The translations under genes were made by a program, and so were the position numbers. The notes beneath the pieces were generated by a model. That model did not search any database and was not told where the DNA came from. It worked only from the letters and a program-made list of their open reading frames with translations. A stretch of DNA of 33,460 bases. Origin: a virus. The DNA lies in IMG/VR virus record IMGVR_UViG_3300035701_000160, positions 1 to 33,460 of that record. The stretch is one strand, 5' to 3'. This document shows, piece after piece, positions 14,073 to 22,631 of this stretch; position 1 is the first letter of the stretch; each line of letters opens with the position of its first letter.

Positions 14073-14963
14073 GTGGGAATGAAAGTTGTTCTTAGTGGTG
14101 TGTATTACCCGATGGCCATCGTGCGCTACTTTGAAAGGGCGCTACGACGCAGGGACGACATCGAACTCTGTACCGTCGGCCGCTATACTGGGAAGACGAT
14201 CCCGTGGAATGGCGGTATGATTCTCAATGTATCCGCACCGCCACCCGACCTGGTACTGACCAGCTCTCGTACTCCAATCAGTTACGTCGAGGCGCACCTA
14301 TTATGGAAGCCCGATGTGTGGATTCAACTCAACTCGACGGAAGGATTGATCGGCAAGCCGTCTAAGGGTAAGAACTTTGTCGTCGGTGTCGATCCACACT
14401 GCATCAACTATGATGAAGCTCGCCAATGGGCAGACGTGTTCTTCTGTATGCAGACACCGTATATGCGTCCTGATGACATTTGGCTACCATATGCGTACGA
14501 TCCTTCGTGTCACACACCGAATACAGACTGTACAAGGGAGCGACCATATGATGGAGGCCTCATCGGAGCACCTTACATCAATCGAGTAAGGCTCGTCGAA
14601 AGCCTACGAGCGCAGGGACACAAGATCCTCTTCCCTGGCTTCGGGCCTGTATTCGGGGAGTATCGTGATCTTTTGCATACCTGCAAGATCGGCCTGAACT
14701 GGTCAACGCAACAAGACCTATGCGCGAGGGTCTTCGAGGTAGCGGCCATGGGCTTGTGCCCGGTTGTGAATCGCGTGCCGGACCTCATGAAGATGGGTTT
14801 CGTCGAGGGCAAGCACTACTTGGGCTTCGACTCCCTCGACGAGGCGCTAAGCCAGTTCAAAGTGGCTCTTGGCAAGTGGCAGGAAATCAGTCAACAGGCT
14901 TGTGAGTTCGTGGCGCCACACACTTGGGACGCTCGAGTCGAGACGGTATTGTCCTATGTCTAG
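14073..14963 (+). CDS. CgeB-like glycosyltransferase (GT-B)
   Basis: A 296-residue protein starting at GTG 14073; GGAG lies eight bases upstream, and the ATG at 14079 is the alternative start. Its plan matches CgeB-type GT-B proteins: an N-terminal domain with KVVLSGVYYPMAIVRYFERAL, then a central linker and a C-terminal domain with FPGFGPVFGEYRDLLHTCKIGLNWSTQ, ARVFEVAAMGLCPVVN and the end pattern HTWDARVETVLSYV. The E of FEVAAMG corresponds to the conserved Glu that holds the nucleotide sugar. The substrate is unknown. It overlaps the next small gene by eight bases. Confidence 0.7.
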   Translation: MGMKVVLSGVYYPMAIVRYFERALRRRDDIELCTVGRYTGKTIPWNGGMILNVSAPPPDLVLTSSRTPISYVEAHLLWKPDVWIQLNSTEGLIGKPSKGKNFVVGVDPHCINYDEARQWADVFFCMQTPYMRPDDIWLPYAYDPSCHTPNTDCTRERPYDGGLIGAPYINRVRLVESLRAQGHKILFPGFGPVFGEYRDLLHTCKIGLNWSTQQDLCARVFEVAAMGLCPVVNRVPDLMKMGFVEGKHYLGFDSLDEALSQFKVALGKWQEISQQACEFVAPHTWDARVETVLSYV

Positions 14964-15213
14964 AGACATTGAGCAGGCAGTGATGCTTCCCAACGGTACC
15001 ACAGTAAAGCGCCAGACTACACTTTGGGTCCGGGAGTGGGGTGCAATGGTTGCAACTGCCCAGTACGACAAGCACTTTATCTATGCAAACAGTGTTGTGA
15101 ATCAGCCATCGTACATGTGCACCTGCGGTTCGTCGGCGGGGGTCGTACCTCGAGGCCCGAATGGCAGATTTCAGTGTCTGTTCCTCTTGAGTACAGGTAG
15201 GCACCAGTCATGA
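14956..15213 (+). CDS. Small CxC protein in the glycosylation island
   Basis: An 85-residue protein beginning at ATG 14956, which overlaps the previous stop by eight bases. Residues 52-60 contain YMCTCGSSA, followed by a Gly/Pro loop and RFQCLFLLSTGRHQS. The C-x-C and the later Cys and His could bind a metal ion. Small proteins with this plan occur in tailed phages, but no function is assigned. It overlaps the following glycosyltransferase by four bases (ATGA), so it is co-translated with the enzymes and may be an acceptor, a regulator or a partner. Confidence 0.5.
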   Translation: MSRDIEQAVMLPNGTTVKRQTTLWVREWGAMVATAQYDKHFIYANSVVNQPSYMCTCGSSAGVVPRGPNGRFQCLFLLSTGRHQS

Positions 15214-15926
15214 GCAAGATCATTGTGCTCCTGAGGACCTTGAACGAGGAGATTCACCTTCCACGCTTTTTGGCTGCATATGACTGGGCTGATCTTATCA
15301 TCATAGCAGATGGTGGGAGTACCGACCGCACATGCGAGATCGCACGAAATACTCCTAAAGTTGAATTGCAACACTTCAACGTCTGGGTAGAGAACGCAAA
15401 AGGGGGCAGGCGCAATCCAGAAGGGCCCCACATGAACTTCCTGCTTGAACAAGCACGTTATGCCTTCCCATCGTGGATAATCATCGATGAAGCCGATTCG
15501 GCGCTTTCGCCCTCACTCAGGCAAGATGGTCGTGCAATCCTCGAAAGCACCGCCGAGCAGTTTGTATTTGCACCGCGGATGTATATCTTCGGTACGGATA
15601 AATGGTTTCCCGATCTAACCGGAGGTAGTGGTTACACTCCAGAAGGTTGGACTGGAATGTGGGCGGTTCGAGGAGATGTGCCGTTAGCATATAATCAAGA
15701 CGAGTCCTGGAGTCCTGATGTTATACAACCCCCTCAGTCAGGATGGACGATTCGGCGAATCACCTATCCTTACGCATTGCTACACTACTTCTGCCTCACG
15801 CCAGAGATCATGGCGCGTAAGCTCGCGCTTTATCGGTCAGCCGGCATGATTCAAAAGAGTTGGACCGAGACAAGTGGTCCGCTCGTGGAGCTTCCGGAAT
15901 GGGCATACCCAACTTATTACAAATAA
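15210..15926 (+). CDS. Glycosyltransferase, family 2-like (GT-A)
   Basis: A 238-residue protein starting in an ATGA overlap with the previous gene. KIIVLLRTLNEEIHLPRFLAA and LIIIADGGSTDRTCEIA are the two opening GT2 motifs, the second carrying the nucleotide-binding Asp. IIIDEADSALSP near residue 92 is in the place of the DxD metal site. The C-terminal half (HYFCLTPEIMARKLALYRSAG) resembles GT2 enzymes that act on lipid or polysaccharide. The donor and acceptor are not known. It overlaps the methyltransferase gene by 28 bases. Confidence 0.75.
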   Translation: MSKIIVLLRTLNEEIHLPRFLAAYDWADLIIIADGGSTDRTCEIARNTPKVELQHFNVWVENAKGGRRNPEGPHMNFLLEQARYAFPSWIIIDEADSALSPSLRQDGRAILESTAEQFVFAPRMYIFGTDKWFPDLTGGSGYTPEGWTGMWAVRGDVPLAYNQDESWSPDVIQPPQSGWTIRRITYPYALLHYFCLTPEIMARKLALYRSAGMIQKSWTETSGPLVELPEWAYPTYYK

Positions 15927-16447
15927 TAGGTCCAGGGATCGAGTCGATGAGGATCGCGAACTTGGGGAGCGGCAAGTCCGACTCACCCGTCAGCTTGCAA
16001 GTTCGCTATCTGCATTGTGCGCTCTTGATGAACGTTGACATCTACAAGCCCTACGTCGACTACTTGCAAACGCAAAAGTTCGCGGCAGGGGTTGTTGAGT
16101 TTACTTGTAAAGATGTCGTATTGTGGCTGGCTGAGCAACCGGAGGGTGAGTATGATGTGGTGCTCCTAATCGATTTGCTCGAGCATTTTGAGCAGGCTCG
16201 AGCAGGGTTCGTGGTGCGACTTTGCAAGCATGTCGCCCGCCGCAAAATCATTGTCTTCTCACCGCTCGGCGAGTGCAAGCAAGGACCGTCTGATGGAAAT
16301 GGCTACCAGAGGCATCTGAGCACATTGACTTCAGCCGGACTCGAAACGTTGGGATTTCGAGTTGAGGTGCTGCCCGCATTTCATAGGCACTTTGACCCGC
16401 CAGTCGATGCGGGGTTAGCAGTTATGGAGGTGGGGGAATGGGATTGA
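15899..16447 (+). CDS. SAM-dependent methyltransferase
   Basis: A 182-residue protein. Motif I is MRIANLGSGKSD, the glycine-rich SAM loop; the acidic turn (NVDIYKPYVD) follows; and YDVVLLIDLLEHFEQA is the motif with the D-x-L-E-H of class I methyltransferases. The start at 15899 is preferred because GGAG lies eight bases upstream; 15947 and 15860 are alternatives. It overlaps both neighbours. In a glycosyltransferase cluster such enzymes often methylate a sugar hydroxyl or cap a glycan, so the likely substrate is the glycan made here. That step is inference. Confidence 0.75.
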   Translation: MGIPNLLQIIGPGIESMRIANLGSGKSDSPVSLQVRYLHCALLMNVDIYKPYVDYLQTQKFAAGVVEFTCKDVVLWLAEQPEGEYDVVLLIDLLEHFEQARAGFVVRLCKHVARRKIIVFSPLGECKQGPSDGNGYQRHLSTLTSAGLETLGFRVEVLPAFHRHFDPPVDAGLAVMEVGEWD

Positions 16448-17469
16448 AAGTAGACTTTTTATGCCCGTCGGGGTCTCCGATTGGTGTCATGCCAGAGGAC
16501 ATCGGGGGTCGCGGAGTTGGTGGAGCTGAGTTGGCTCTCTTGACCTTAGCAGAAGTGCTAACGGGAAGGGGCCATACCGTGACCGTGTTCAATTCTCCCA
16601 GAAAGGAAGGTACATATGGGGGTGTGCCTTACCGCGCAGTAAGCGCGTTTGACCCGAACGCTGATAGGGATGCGGTTGTCCTGTTTAGGTGTCCCGACAG
16701 GCGATTCCAAAGTGCGAAAGGGAGAAGGGTCTTCTGGTCGTGTGATCAATTCACGACAGGCAACTACGCAGCGGACATCTTTCCACACGCCGAGCGTATT
16801 GTTTGTATCTCACCTCATCATGCAGCTGACTTTGAAAGGCGCTACGGAATATCTCAGGAGCGACTGACTGTGATCACCCTAGGTGTACGTACGTGGGAGT
16901 ATATTTCGAATGCTCCCAAGGTCAAGGGTCAATGTATCTATTGTAGCGTTCCTGATAGGGGCTTACGAATCCTACGAAACGTTTGGGATCGCATCGTCAA
17001 GGAGGTGCCATGGGCGTCGTTAGTGATAACGTTCGATTATCGGATGTGGGGAACCGCTGACGAAGGCATCACGCCGCATCGACTTGAGTGGGTGGGTGCG
17101 CCGAATGTCAAGTACTGCGGTCGCGTGCCTAGGTCACAATTGGTACTATTACAGTCGACGTCGGATCTGCAGCCCTATCCTTGTATCTACGACGAGTTGT
17201 TTTGTATCTCTGTCGCTGAGTGTCAGGTAGCGGGGGCAGTGCCCATTACTTCGTCGATGGGTGCCCTTGCAACAACGAACTTGTATGGCAAGCGACTTGA
17301 TGGAGATCCGAGGACGGCTGTGTGGCAGGCAGCGTTCGCAGAGGAAGTTATCAACACGCTTCTGACACCTAATACGCTAACGATTCGTCAGGCTCTTTGT
17401 ATGAACTCTCGCAGAGCAGCGTTCAACTGGGACATCCTCGCCGTGCCCTGGGAGGCGGTTCTATCATGA
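16438..17469 (+). CDS. GT-B glycosyltransferase, family 4-like
   Basis: A 343-residue protein overlapping the methyltransferase by ten bases. The N-terminal domain has GGRGVGGAELALLTLAEVLTGRGHTVTVF, the acceptor-loop and first-helix pattern of GT4. The hinge has IVCISPHHAADFERRYGI and VITLGV. The C-terminal part has DLQPYPCIYDELFCISVAECQVAGAVPITSSMGAL, the nucleotide-sugar site with its Glu. It likely extends the same glycan. It shares a four-base ATGA overlap with the next gene. No donor specificity can be deduced. Confidence 0.8.
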   Translation: MGLKVDFLCPSGSPIGVMPEDIGGRGVGGAELALLTLAEVLTGRGHTVTVFNSPRKEGTYGGVPYRAVSAFDPNADRDAVVLFRCPDRRFQSAKGRRVFWSCDQFTTGNYAADIFPHAERIVCISPHHAADFERRYGISQERLTVITLGVRTWEYISNAPKVKGQCIYCSVPDRGLRILRNVWDRIVKEVPWASLVITFDYRMWGTADEGITPHRLEWVGAPNVKYCGRVPRSQLVLLQSTSDLQPYPCIYDELFCISVAECQVAGAVPITSSMGALATTNLYGKRLDGDPRTAVWQAAFAEEVINTLLTPNTLTIRQALCMNSRRAAFNWDILAVPWEAVLS

Positions 17470-18560
17470 AGATTGGAATCGTCTCCGACTTTGATTTTGT
17501 GGGTTCAGGGTACTTGCATATTGCGACTAACCTGGGGACTGAGTTAGTTCGTCGAGGACATGAGGTCATTGCCTTTGGCATTGGTTATCGAGGTGAGGAG
17601 CATCACTTTCCATATTCAATTGTACCCCTGCCCCGTCAGTCCTTCACACAGGGTGCGAATACGATGGCGAGGAACTTGATTCGTGAGAAGCTTCTCGACG
17701 TAACCATTGTGGCGCTAGACATTCCCATGATCATTCGATTGCTTGGGACCCAGCCAACAATCGAGTTGCCCCACTATGGGGTGTTTCCTGTTGAAGCGCC
17801 GCCACTGACTCAGAACTGGACCGCGGCGTTGTATCAGTTGAAAGGTTGCTTTGTGATCTCCGAGTTCGGGACCGAGGAGTGTCACAAAGTGGGACTAGCT
17901 GCTGAACACGTCGCGATCCCAGTCGACACGAAGTCGTGGAGACCTCCGACACCTGAGGAACGTGTCGCGATTCGACAAGCAATGGGTATTGCGGAGGGAC
18001 AGCGGGTCGTTCTCACGGTAGCCGAGAACCAAGAACGTAAGTTCCTTAGTGCGTCACTCGAGATCATCGCAAGAATGGATAACGTCGTGTACTATATGGT
18101 TACTCGGCGCGACTCAGGTGTTGGGTGGTATTTGGACGACTACATCGTCGAGTTGGGCCTGGCGGGTAAGGTAACTATCGTCGAGAGGGGCATACCATTC
18201 AAACAGCTTTGGTCTTTGTATGCAGCATCTGATGCATTTCTCATAACGTCAAAAGCTGAAGGCTTGGGCATGCCCGTGCTTGAGGCTATGGCATGTGGTG
18301 TATCTGTTGTAGCTCCTAATCATACAGCGTTCCACGAACACCTATCCGGCGATAGAGGTTACCTGTTTTCTTACGCTTACGCGGATCGAGAACCGTTTGG
18401 TAACGGCTGGCGCTATTATGCAGACATCGAAGACGGTGCGCGGGCCTTGGAATGTGCCTTTGCGAACTCAGAATACGTTCATAGCAGGGCACTCGAGTAT
18501 GTGAAGGCTCGAACTTGGGAAGCGGTGGGGGAGGTCATATGTCGCAAGTTGATGTCGTGA
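17466..18560 (+). CDS. Glycosyltransferase, family 4 (GT-B)
   Basis: A 364-residue protein starting at ATG 17466 in an ATGA overlap. It has a complete GT4 layout: GSGYLHIATNLGTELVRRGHEV at the N-terminus, VISEFGTEECHKVGL and VAIPVDTKSWRPP at the hinge, then VERGIPFKQLWSLYAASDAFLITSKAEGLGMPVLEAMACGVSVVAPNHTA, the E-x7-E nucleotide-sugar motif. This is the clearest glycosyltransferase in the island. It overlaps the next gene by 22 bases. The acceptor is unknown. Confidence 0.85.
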   Translation: MKIGIVSDFDFVGSGYLHIATNLGTELVRRGHEVIAFGIGYRGEEHHFPYSIVPLPRQSFTQGANTMARNLIREKLLDVTIVALDIPMIIRLLGTQPTIELPHYGVFPVEAPPLTQNWTAALYQLKGCFVISEFGTEECHKVGLAAEHVAIPVDTKSWRPPTPEERVAIRQAMGIAEGQRVVLTVAENQERKFLSASLEIIARMDNVVYYMVTRRDSGVGWYLDDYIVELGLAGKVTIVERGIPFKQLWSLYAASDAFLITSKAEGLGMPVLEAMACGVSVVAPNHTAFHEHLSGDRGYLFSYAYADREPFGNGWRYYADIEDGARALECAFANSEYVHSRALEYVKARTWEAVGEVICRKLMS

Positions 18561-19333
18561 TCCCGGTCTATGGAAGGCCGGACATGCTTAAAAGTTGTCT
18601 TGAAGCCCTCAAGGCACAGACATTTACAAGCTTTGCGATCACGGTTGTTGACGATGCATCGCCAAAGGGCCTTGTGAGCGAGAACATTGCTGAGCTATGC
18701 AAAGAGTATGAAGCACGTTTATTTGTCAACAGTGCCAACTCAGGCTTTCCGAAGACAGTAAATCGAGGGGCACGCAAGTGCGACGCGCCATTCATGCTTC
18801 TGTTGAACAGTGATGTTATGTTACGTCCTAACGCACTCGAAGTCTTGATAAGCGAAATGGCGGCGCCTGACGTTGGCATTGCCGCACCAATGCTTTTGTT
18901 TGCCGAGAACTCGCCTATGGGACCTGCAGGCAAGATACAGCATGTTGGAATGGCGTTCAACGTTACAGCAACACCCGTTCATATCTTCTTGGGTTGGAGC
19001 GTTGACAATCCGAGAGCCGTAAGGCGTCGGGACGATTGGCCTTGCGTAACAGGAGCATGTTTCCTCACACGTCGCGCAACGTGGCGCAAGGTCGGCGGTT
19101 TTCAAGAAGTTTATGGCAGGGGGACGTTCGAGGATGTGGAGTTCTGTCTTACCGTGCGGAAGGTGCTGGGTCACAAGATCGTTGTGAATCCGGAAGCCAT
19201 TGGAGAACACGTTGTAGGAGCGAGTGCCATCGGCCAACCGGGCGGCAAGGGCTACGATCTACGCGGTAACTTCCAAGTCTTCATTACACGTATGCGCCAG
19301 TTCGTTGAGCATGACGATTACCACTTCTGGTGA
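18539..19333 (+). CDS. Glycosyltransferase, family 2 (GT-A)
   Basis: A 264-residue protein beginning at ATG 18539, with GGGGAGG four bases upstream. VDVVIPVYGRPDMLKSCLEALKAQTF, VVDDASP, NSANSGFPKTVNRGA and LLLNSDVMLRPNAL with its metal-binding Asp are all classic GT2 motifs. Further on, GACFLTRRATWRKVGGFQEVYGRGTFEDVEFCLTVRK is the GGF-x-E-x-F-x-x-x-x-E-D-x-E/D-x motif that holds the acceptor. It closes the island, and the neck genes start three bases after it. The transferred sugar is unknown. Confidence 0.85.
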   Translation: MSQVDVVIPVYGRPDMLKSCLEALKAQTFTSFAITVVDDASPKGLVSENIAELCKEYEARLFVNSANSGFPKTVNRGARKCDAPFMLLLNSDVMLRPNALEVLISEMAAPDVGIAAPMLLFAENSPMGPAGKIQHVGMAFNVTATPVHIFLGWSVDNPRAVRRRDDWPCVTGACFLTRRATWRKVGGFQEVYGRGTFEDVEFCLTVRKVLGHKIVVNPEAIGEHVVGASAIGQPGGKGYDLRGNFQVFITRMRQFVEHDDYHFW

Positions 19334-19336
19334 GAA

Positions 19337-20011
19337 ATGTACTATCCATATAGCACACCCCAAATAATGACAGTACAGAAGTTTGTCGACTACGGTGGAC
19401 ATACTGGTACTGCCTCCGCGTTTTTGGTTCAAGTTGCAATGACGATCGCAGAGCAGCAGATGACGAATGAGTTGCACACCTTTATGCTGCCCACGACCGT
19501 GACCGGTGAGTATCAAGCACCCTGGTGGGACCATCCAATTGAGCTTGAGTTTGGGAACGTGCTTCGCCTTATCACTGGTACGCTCTTGAGTATCCCGACA
19601 GACAATTCGAATTCATTCGAGCTAACCACACCCGTGCGCTTGTTTATTCGAAATGCAGAGGCGGGGCATATTGATGCGGTGCCGAACTGGGACAAGTCTC
19701 ATTGGGAGGAGGATTGGGGTCCATACAAAGTACGGATTGTGTATTGTGCTGGTCACGATACCGGAACCACATTGAACGACCCGAGTTTGTTGACGGCTCT
19801 CACGGCGGCGACCGAGCTCGTGCTCAATGAGTTAGTGGCACCTGGAACGACAGAAGCGCAGATCGGTGTTCAACAATGGTCGTCTTTGAGATACTCCGAG
19901 AAGCGCTATCCGTTGCGGCAAACAGCGTTTGGTTCTTCAGCTCGTGCGAACTTCATTGCAAGCCTTGTAGCCCATCTAAAGGTGTTTCGAGTTGGTCGGT
20001 TTAGACGCTAA
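19337..20011 (+). CDS. Head-tail connector (adaptor) protein, probable
   Basis: A 224-residue protein that begins the neck genes, three bases after the island ends. It is mostly helical, with acidic and Trp-rich stretches (WDKSHWEEDWGPY), and its C-terminal helix (EAQIGVQQWSSLRYSEKRYPLRQTAF then SSARANFIASLVAHLKVFRVGR) fits a protein docking under the portal. Connectors occupy this place between capsid and tail genes in siphophages. No unique motif was found, so the call is from order and size. Confidence 0.45.
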   Translation: MYYPYSTPQIMTVQKFVDYGGHTGTASAFLVQVAMTIAEQQMTNELHTFMLPTTVTGEYQAPWWDHPIELEFGNVLRLITGTLLSIPTDNSNSFELTTPVRLFIRNAEAGHIDAVPNWDKSHWEEDWGPYKVRIVYCAGHDTGTTLNDPSLLTALTAATELVLNELVAPGTTEAQIGVQQWSSLRYSEKRYPLRQTAFGSSARANFIASLVAHLKVFRVGRFRR

Positions 20012-20366
20012 AGTTGTAATCTATCGATACTGGAACCCGATGGACGACGACATCGGTGGTGCCATGCCCTCTGGGACGTGTATCGCGACAGGCGTAAGCG
20101 TTCGCATCGAGGAGAATAGCACACCCCTATTGTTGCTTGCTCAAGGAATCGAGGCAGACAAGACTTACTCGCTTATGATGCTGTGGCCCGCTTCAGGAGT
20201 GCAGTTTGGTGATGTGTTAGAGATTACTTTCCCGCCCGAGCACTTTCTGTTGAATGCTGAGCTTAAGGTAGTTGATGTCTCACACGATTCGCTTATTGAT
20301 AGAAACAGGGGTCACATCGAACTAACCCTGCGGCGAGTTCGAAGAAGTAGACGCTATGCGACGTAA
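19992..20366 (+). CDS. Head-tail stopper-like protein, probable
   Basis: A 124-residue protein overlapping the connector by 20 bases. The start at TTG 19992 has AAGGTG upstream; ATG 20041 is an alternative. It is a compact beta-rich sequence (VVIYRYWNPMDDDIGG, then LLLLAQGIEADKTYSL, then GDVLEITFPPEHFLL) ending in a basic tail with RRVRRSRR. Stopper proteins are small beta proteins that close the head after packaging and are found at this position. The assignment is mainly by gene order. Confidence 0.4.
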   Translation: MVGLDAKVVIYRYWNPMDDDIGGAMPSGTCIATGVSVRIEENSTPLLLLAQGIEADKTYSLMMLWPASGVQFGDVLEITFPPEHFLLNAELKVVDVSHDSLIDRNRGHIELTLRRVRRSRRYAT

Positions 20367-20802
20367 GTTCTCATTTCGGATTCCAACGTTTGCTGGTGCC
20401 GCATCGAAGCTCGACTTAGCAGTACGTACTGCAATGCTCGAGTCACTTCGAGAAGCTGGTTTGCCTGCCGCCCAGGAGGCATCAGCTAACGCGAGCATTT
20501 CAGAGAGTATAACGATTGTGATGCCCTATCGCTACTCATCTGGAACGGCATGGTCAGCAGGGCTTCGAGTTCCGGCGAAGTATCTTTACGTTGAACGTGG
20601 AACGGGCGTATTTGCTGGACACTCGTCTTGGATTGTCGTGCCGAAGCGCAAGAAAGCTTTGATGTTTGCTAATGGGCAGTTCGCGATGATGGCGGAGGTT
20701 TTGGGTCAACCAGCTCGACACTTTCTTCAAAAGGGCGTTGCAGCTGCACGCCAGAGGTTTGATATATGGTGCCGCTCGAGCTTGTTCAAAGCGCTCTTGT
20801 AA
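20356..20802 (+). CDS. HK97 gp10-like tail/neck protein
   Basis: A 148-residue protein with the pattern of the HK97 gp10 family: an amphipathic N-terminal helix (ASKLDLAVRTAMLESLREAGLPAAQEASA), a beta core with SGTAWSAGLRVPAKYLYVERGTGVF, a strand with IVVPKRKKALMFANG, and a C-terminal GQPARHFLQKGV. These are minor tail or neck proteins that join head and tail. It overlaps the previous gene by 11 bases and the next by 37. Confidence 0.65.
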   Translation: MRRKFSFRIPTFAGAASKLDLAVRTAMLESLREAGLPAAQEASANASISESITIVMPYRYSSGTAWSAGLRVPAKYLYVERGTGVFAGHSSWIVVPKRKKALMFANGQFAMMAEVLGQPARHFLQKGVAAARQRFDIWCRSSLFKALL

Positions 20803-21203
20803 ACTACTTGCTTTCACGGGTTGCGGTCACGACCATTGTCGGGATCGACGTCCGCGAAGACGAATGGCAGGGTGCTGACTTTAGGTATCCATGTGTACGT
20901 GTCGGTGTTGACATGGTCACACCGATGGTATGCTCATACGATTTCAATCTGACCATCATGGCCTTCTCGGAAGAGGCATCGTCACGTCAAGCGGCAGTCC
21001 TGTGCACTACTTTAGTGGATGCACTTGAAGGGTTGCGTGTGTATCACGGGTTACTGCGTCCCGAGATCGCAGCTGGGTTGGCGGTGGGTTTCAACTCGTT
21101 GAGGCTATATGTCAAAAAGATCTTGGGTCCCTATCGAACCGCTCCTCGAATCTGGAGAGGCGATATTATCTGTTGGGTTAGCTGCTTCGAGTGCCCCAAG
21201 TAA
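20766..21203 (+). CDS. Tail completion (terminator) protein, probable
   Basis: A 145-residue protein in the place where the tail terminator is found, between gp10-like and tail tube genes. It begins with MVPLELVQSALVNYLLSRVAVTTIVGIDV, a helix and loop usual for tail completion proteins, and has a beta-alpha-beta core (YDFNLTIMAFSEEASSRQAAVLCTTLVDAL). The length fits the family. It overlaps the next gene by 95 bases. No catalytic residues are expected. Confidence 0.5.
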   Translation: MVPLELVQSALVNYLLSRVAVTTIVGIDVREDEWQGADFRYPCVRVGVDMVTPMVCSYDFNLTIMAFSEEASSRQAAVLCTTLVDALEGLRVYHGLLRPEIAAGLAVGFNSLRLYVKKILGPYRTAPRIWRGDIICWVSCFECPK

Positions 21204-21405
21204 AGTAGGGGTTCGGAGCTTAGTAACGTTCGAATATGTCTTTCAGGGTAAGCAGCAGCGCTATAGATTCCCGCCCTTAGGCGAGCTGCTAGTGGATCTT
21301 GAAGACAAGGACGCCTTGTTGGCCATTGTGTCAGCGGCGGCTGGCTGCTGTGGCAATGAGACGGTAGGCGGACATCCTTACTTTATGGAGGTACCATGCC
21401 ATTGA
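21109..21405 (+). CDS. Small CCG-domain protein of the tail module
   Basis: A 98-residue protein with GAGG five bases before ATG 21109. Residues 38-85 hold a compact domain: VTFEYVFQGK, KQQRYRFPP, VDLEDKDALL and AGCCGNE. The same order of elements makes up the C-terminal domain of the GT-B protein at 12200, with Y-x-F, then V-D-x-x-D and a final CCG. The two are probably paralogous modules. Its function is unknown. Its place beside the tail tube gene suggests a virion protein, and the Cys pair could bind metal or form a disulfide. Confidence 0.5.
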   Translation: MSKRSWVPIEPLLESGEAILSVGLAASSAPSKVGVRSLVTFEYVFQGKQQRYRFPPLGELLVDLEDKDALLAIVSAAAGCCGNETVGGHPYFMEVPCH

Positions 21406-22025
21406 TCACAGGTACTCCTTTAGGGCCCATCACTTCGCAAGCGGATCTGTTTTGGGATGGCGCGCCCAACATCTGGTTTCAGAGCAATGCGGCAAACCCC
21501 CTCTACAATCCCGATAGTGATGGTTTCTACTGGGGGCTCAGTGCCACGGTAGCTCAGCCAGTGTTCGAGCTTGGGTGCTTTGACACTGTCGTTTTCACGG
21601 AGAACCTGACGATGAACGATGTCGTCTGTGATTCGGCAGGGTTCAAGGACACCATCCAGCGACGTAACTACCTCGAGTTCACGTTCAACCTTTCAACATT
21701 GCTTCCACTCACGACCATCCGCGATCTGATGAACATCAGTGCGGTTACCGTCAGCGGTGGTATAGCAAAGGTTGGCATCGGCACGATCGACAACACCAAG
21801 TTGTTCCGTGTCTATGCGGCGAAGGTCTACGACGAGAGCGTTGGCGACTACATCGCCTTCACGTTCCACCGTGTCAAGTTTGTCGACGCGTGGAGCCTCG
21901 CCATGACCTATGGCGACCGCTGGAAACTGACTGGGCTAAAGGCGCGGGCGTTCGCCAACACGGCGTACCCGTCCGCACAATACTTTGCAACGATCCTCAA
22001 CCTGGATCCGAGCATCTATCCGTAA
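21396..22025 (+). CDS. Major tail (tube) protein
   Basis: A 209-residue, beta-rich protein directly upstream of the tail assembly chaperone, the usual place of the tail tube subunit. GGAGGT lies three bases before ATG 21396, a strong ribosome binding site fitting a highly made protein. The order of strands (VAQPVFELGCFDTVVFTENLTMNDVV, then RRNYLEFTFNLSTLLPLT, then IAFTFHRVKFVDAWSLAMTYGDRWKLTGLKARAF) with a late loop is consistent with the tube fold. It stacks in rings around the tape measure. Confidence 0.65.
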   Translation: MPLITGTPLGPITSQADLFWDGAPNIWFQSNAANPLYNPDSDGFYWGLSATVAQPVFELGCFDTVVFTENLTMNDVVCDSAGFKDTIQRRNYLEFTFNLSTLLPLTTIRDLMNISAVTVSGGIAKVGIGTIDNTKLFRVYAAKVYDESVGDYIAFTFHRVKFVDAWSLAMTYGDRWKLTGLKARAFANTAYPSAQYFATILNLDPSIYP

Positions 22026-22028
22026 GTC

Positions 22029-22631
22029 GTGAGCATGATTTTCTTTGGTGGGGAAGAGGATCAGCTACTAGTAACCTTGGATGGGCACGACTTCATCGTT
22101 CCCCGTGCCCATCTGGGGCTTTATCTTGTGCTAGGGCAGTACCGAGACGCAAAGGATGTTGTGGGATATCTCAAGGCGTGCAGTTTACCAACTGACGTAG
22201 ATGCCCTAGAAGGACTCATTGTATACCGTAATCTTATTAGGTTCAACTCGCCTCAAGTCGCACTTCCATTTTTGCACTTCGCGGAAGAGCGTGACAGAGA
22301 AGCGTGGCACTATCCGAATCGTTGGGTAGTTGCTTGGGTGCACTTAGTCGCTTCGAGGTACCATTGGCCAAGAGAACAAATCCTATCACTCGATGTTACC
22401 GAATTCTGCGCGTATGTGCAAGAAATCTTAGTCGACGCACAGCTCGAGCACGAGCGGGCCTACAGCCTAAGCGAGATAGCGTATCCGTACGATCAGGCAG
22501 CGAAAGCGGGAGTGTTCAAGCCTTTGAGGCGGCCGGGTTGGATGTACCAACGCCCGAAGGGGGCACGCCTGCCACCGTTCCTGAGACCTCAAGGTCAAGT
22601 GACAACAGGCTCCGTCTCAAAGAAGCACTAA
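22029..22631 (+). CDS. Tail assembly chaperone, G-like frame
   Basis: A 200-residue protein starting at GTG 22029, between tail tube and tape measure, matching lambda gpG by position. It is helical and acidic with repeated Trp (RWVVAWVHLVASRYHWPREQ), and its C-terminus is basic and Pro-rich (KPLRRPGWMYQRPKGARLPPFLRP). The frame ends at 22631, inside a second open frame shifted by -1, which runs to one base before the tape measure. In lambda-like phages a few percent of ribosomes shift here and make a longer G-T fusion needed to build the tail. Confidence 0.6.
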   Translation: MSMIFFGGEEDQLLVTLDGHDFIVPRAHLGLYLVLGQYRDAKDVVGYLKACSLPTDVDALEGLIVYRNLIRFNSPQVALPFLHFAEERDREAWHYPNRWVVAWVHLVASRYHWPREQILSLDVTEFCAYVQEILVDAQLEHERAYSLSEIAYPYDQAAKAGVFKPLRRPGWMYQRPKGARLPPFLRPQGQVTTGSVSKKH

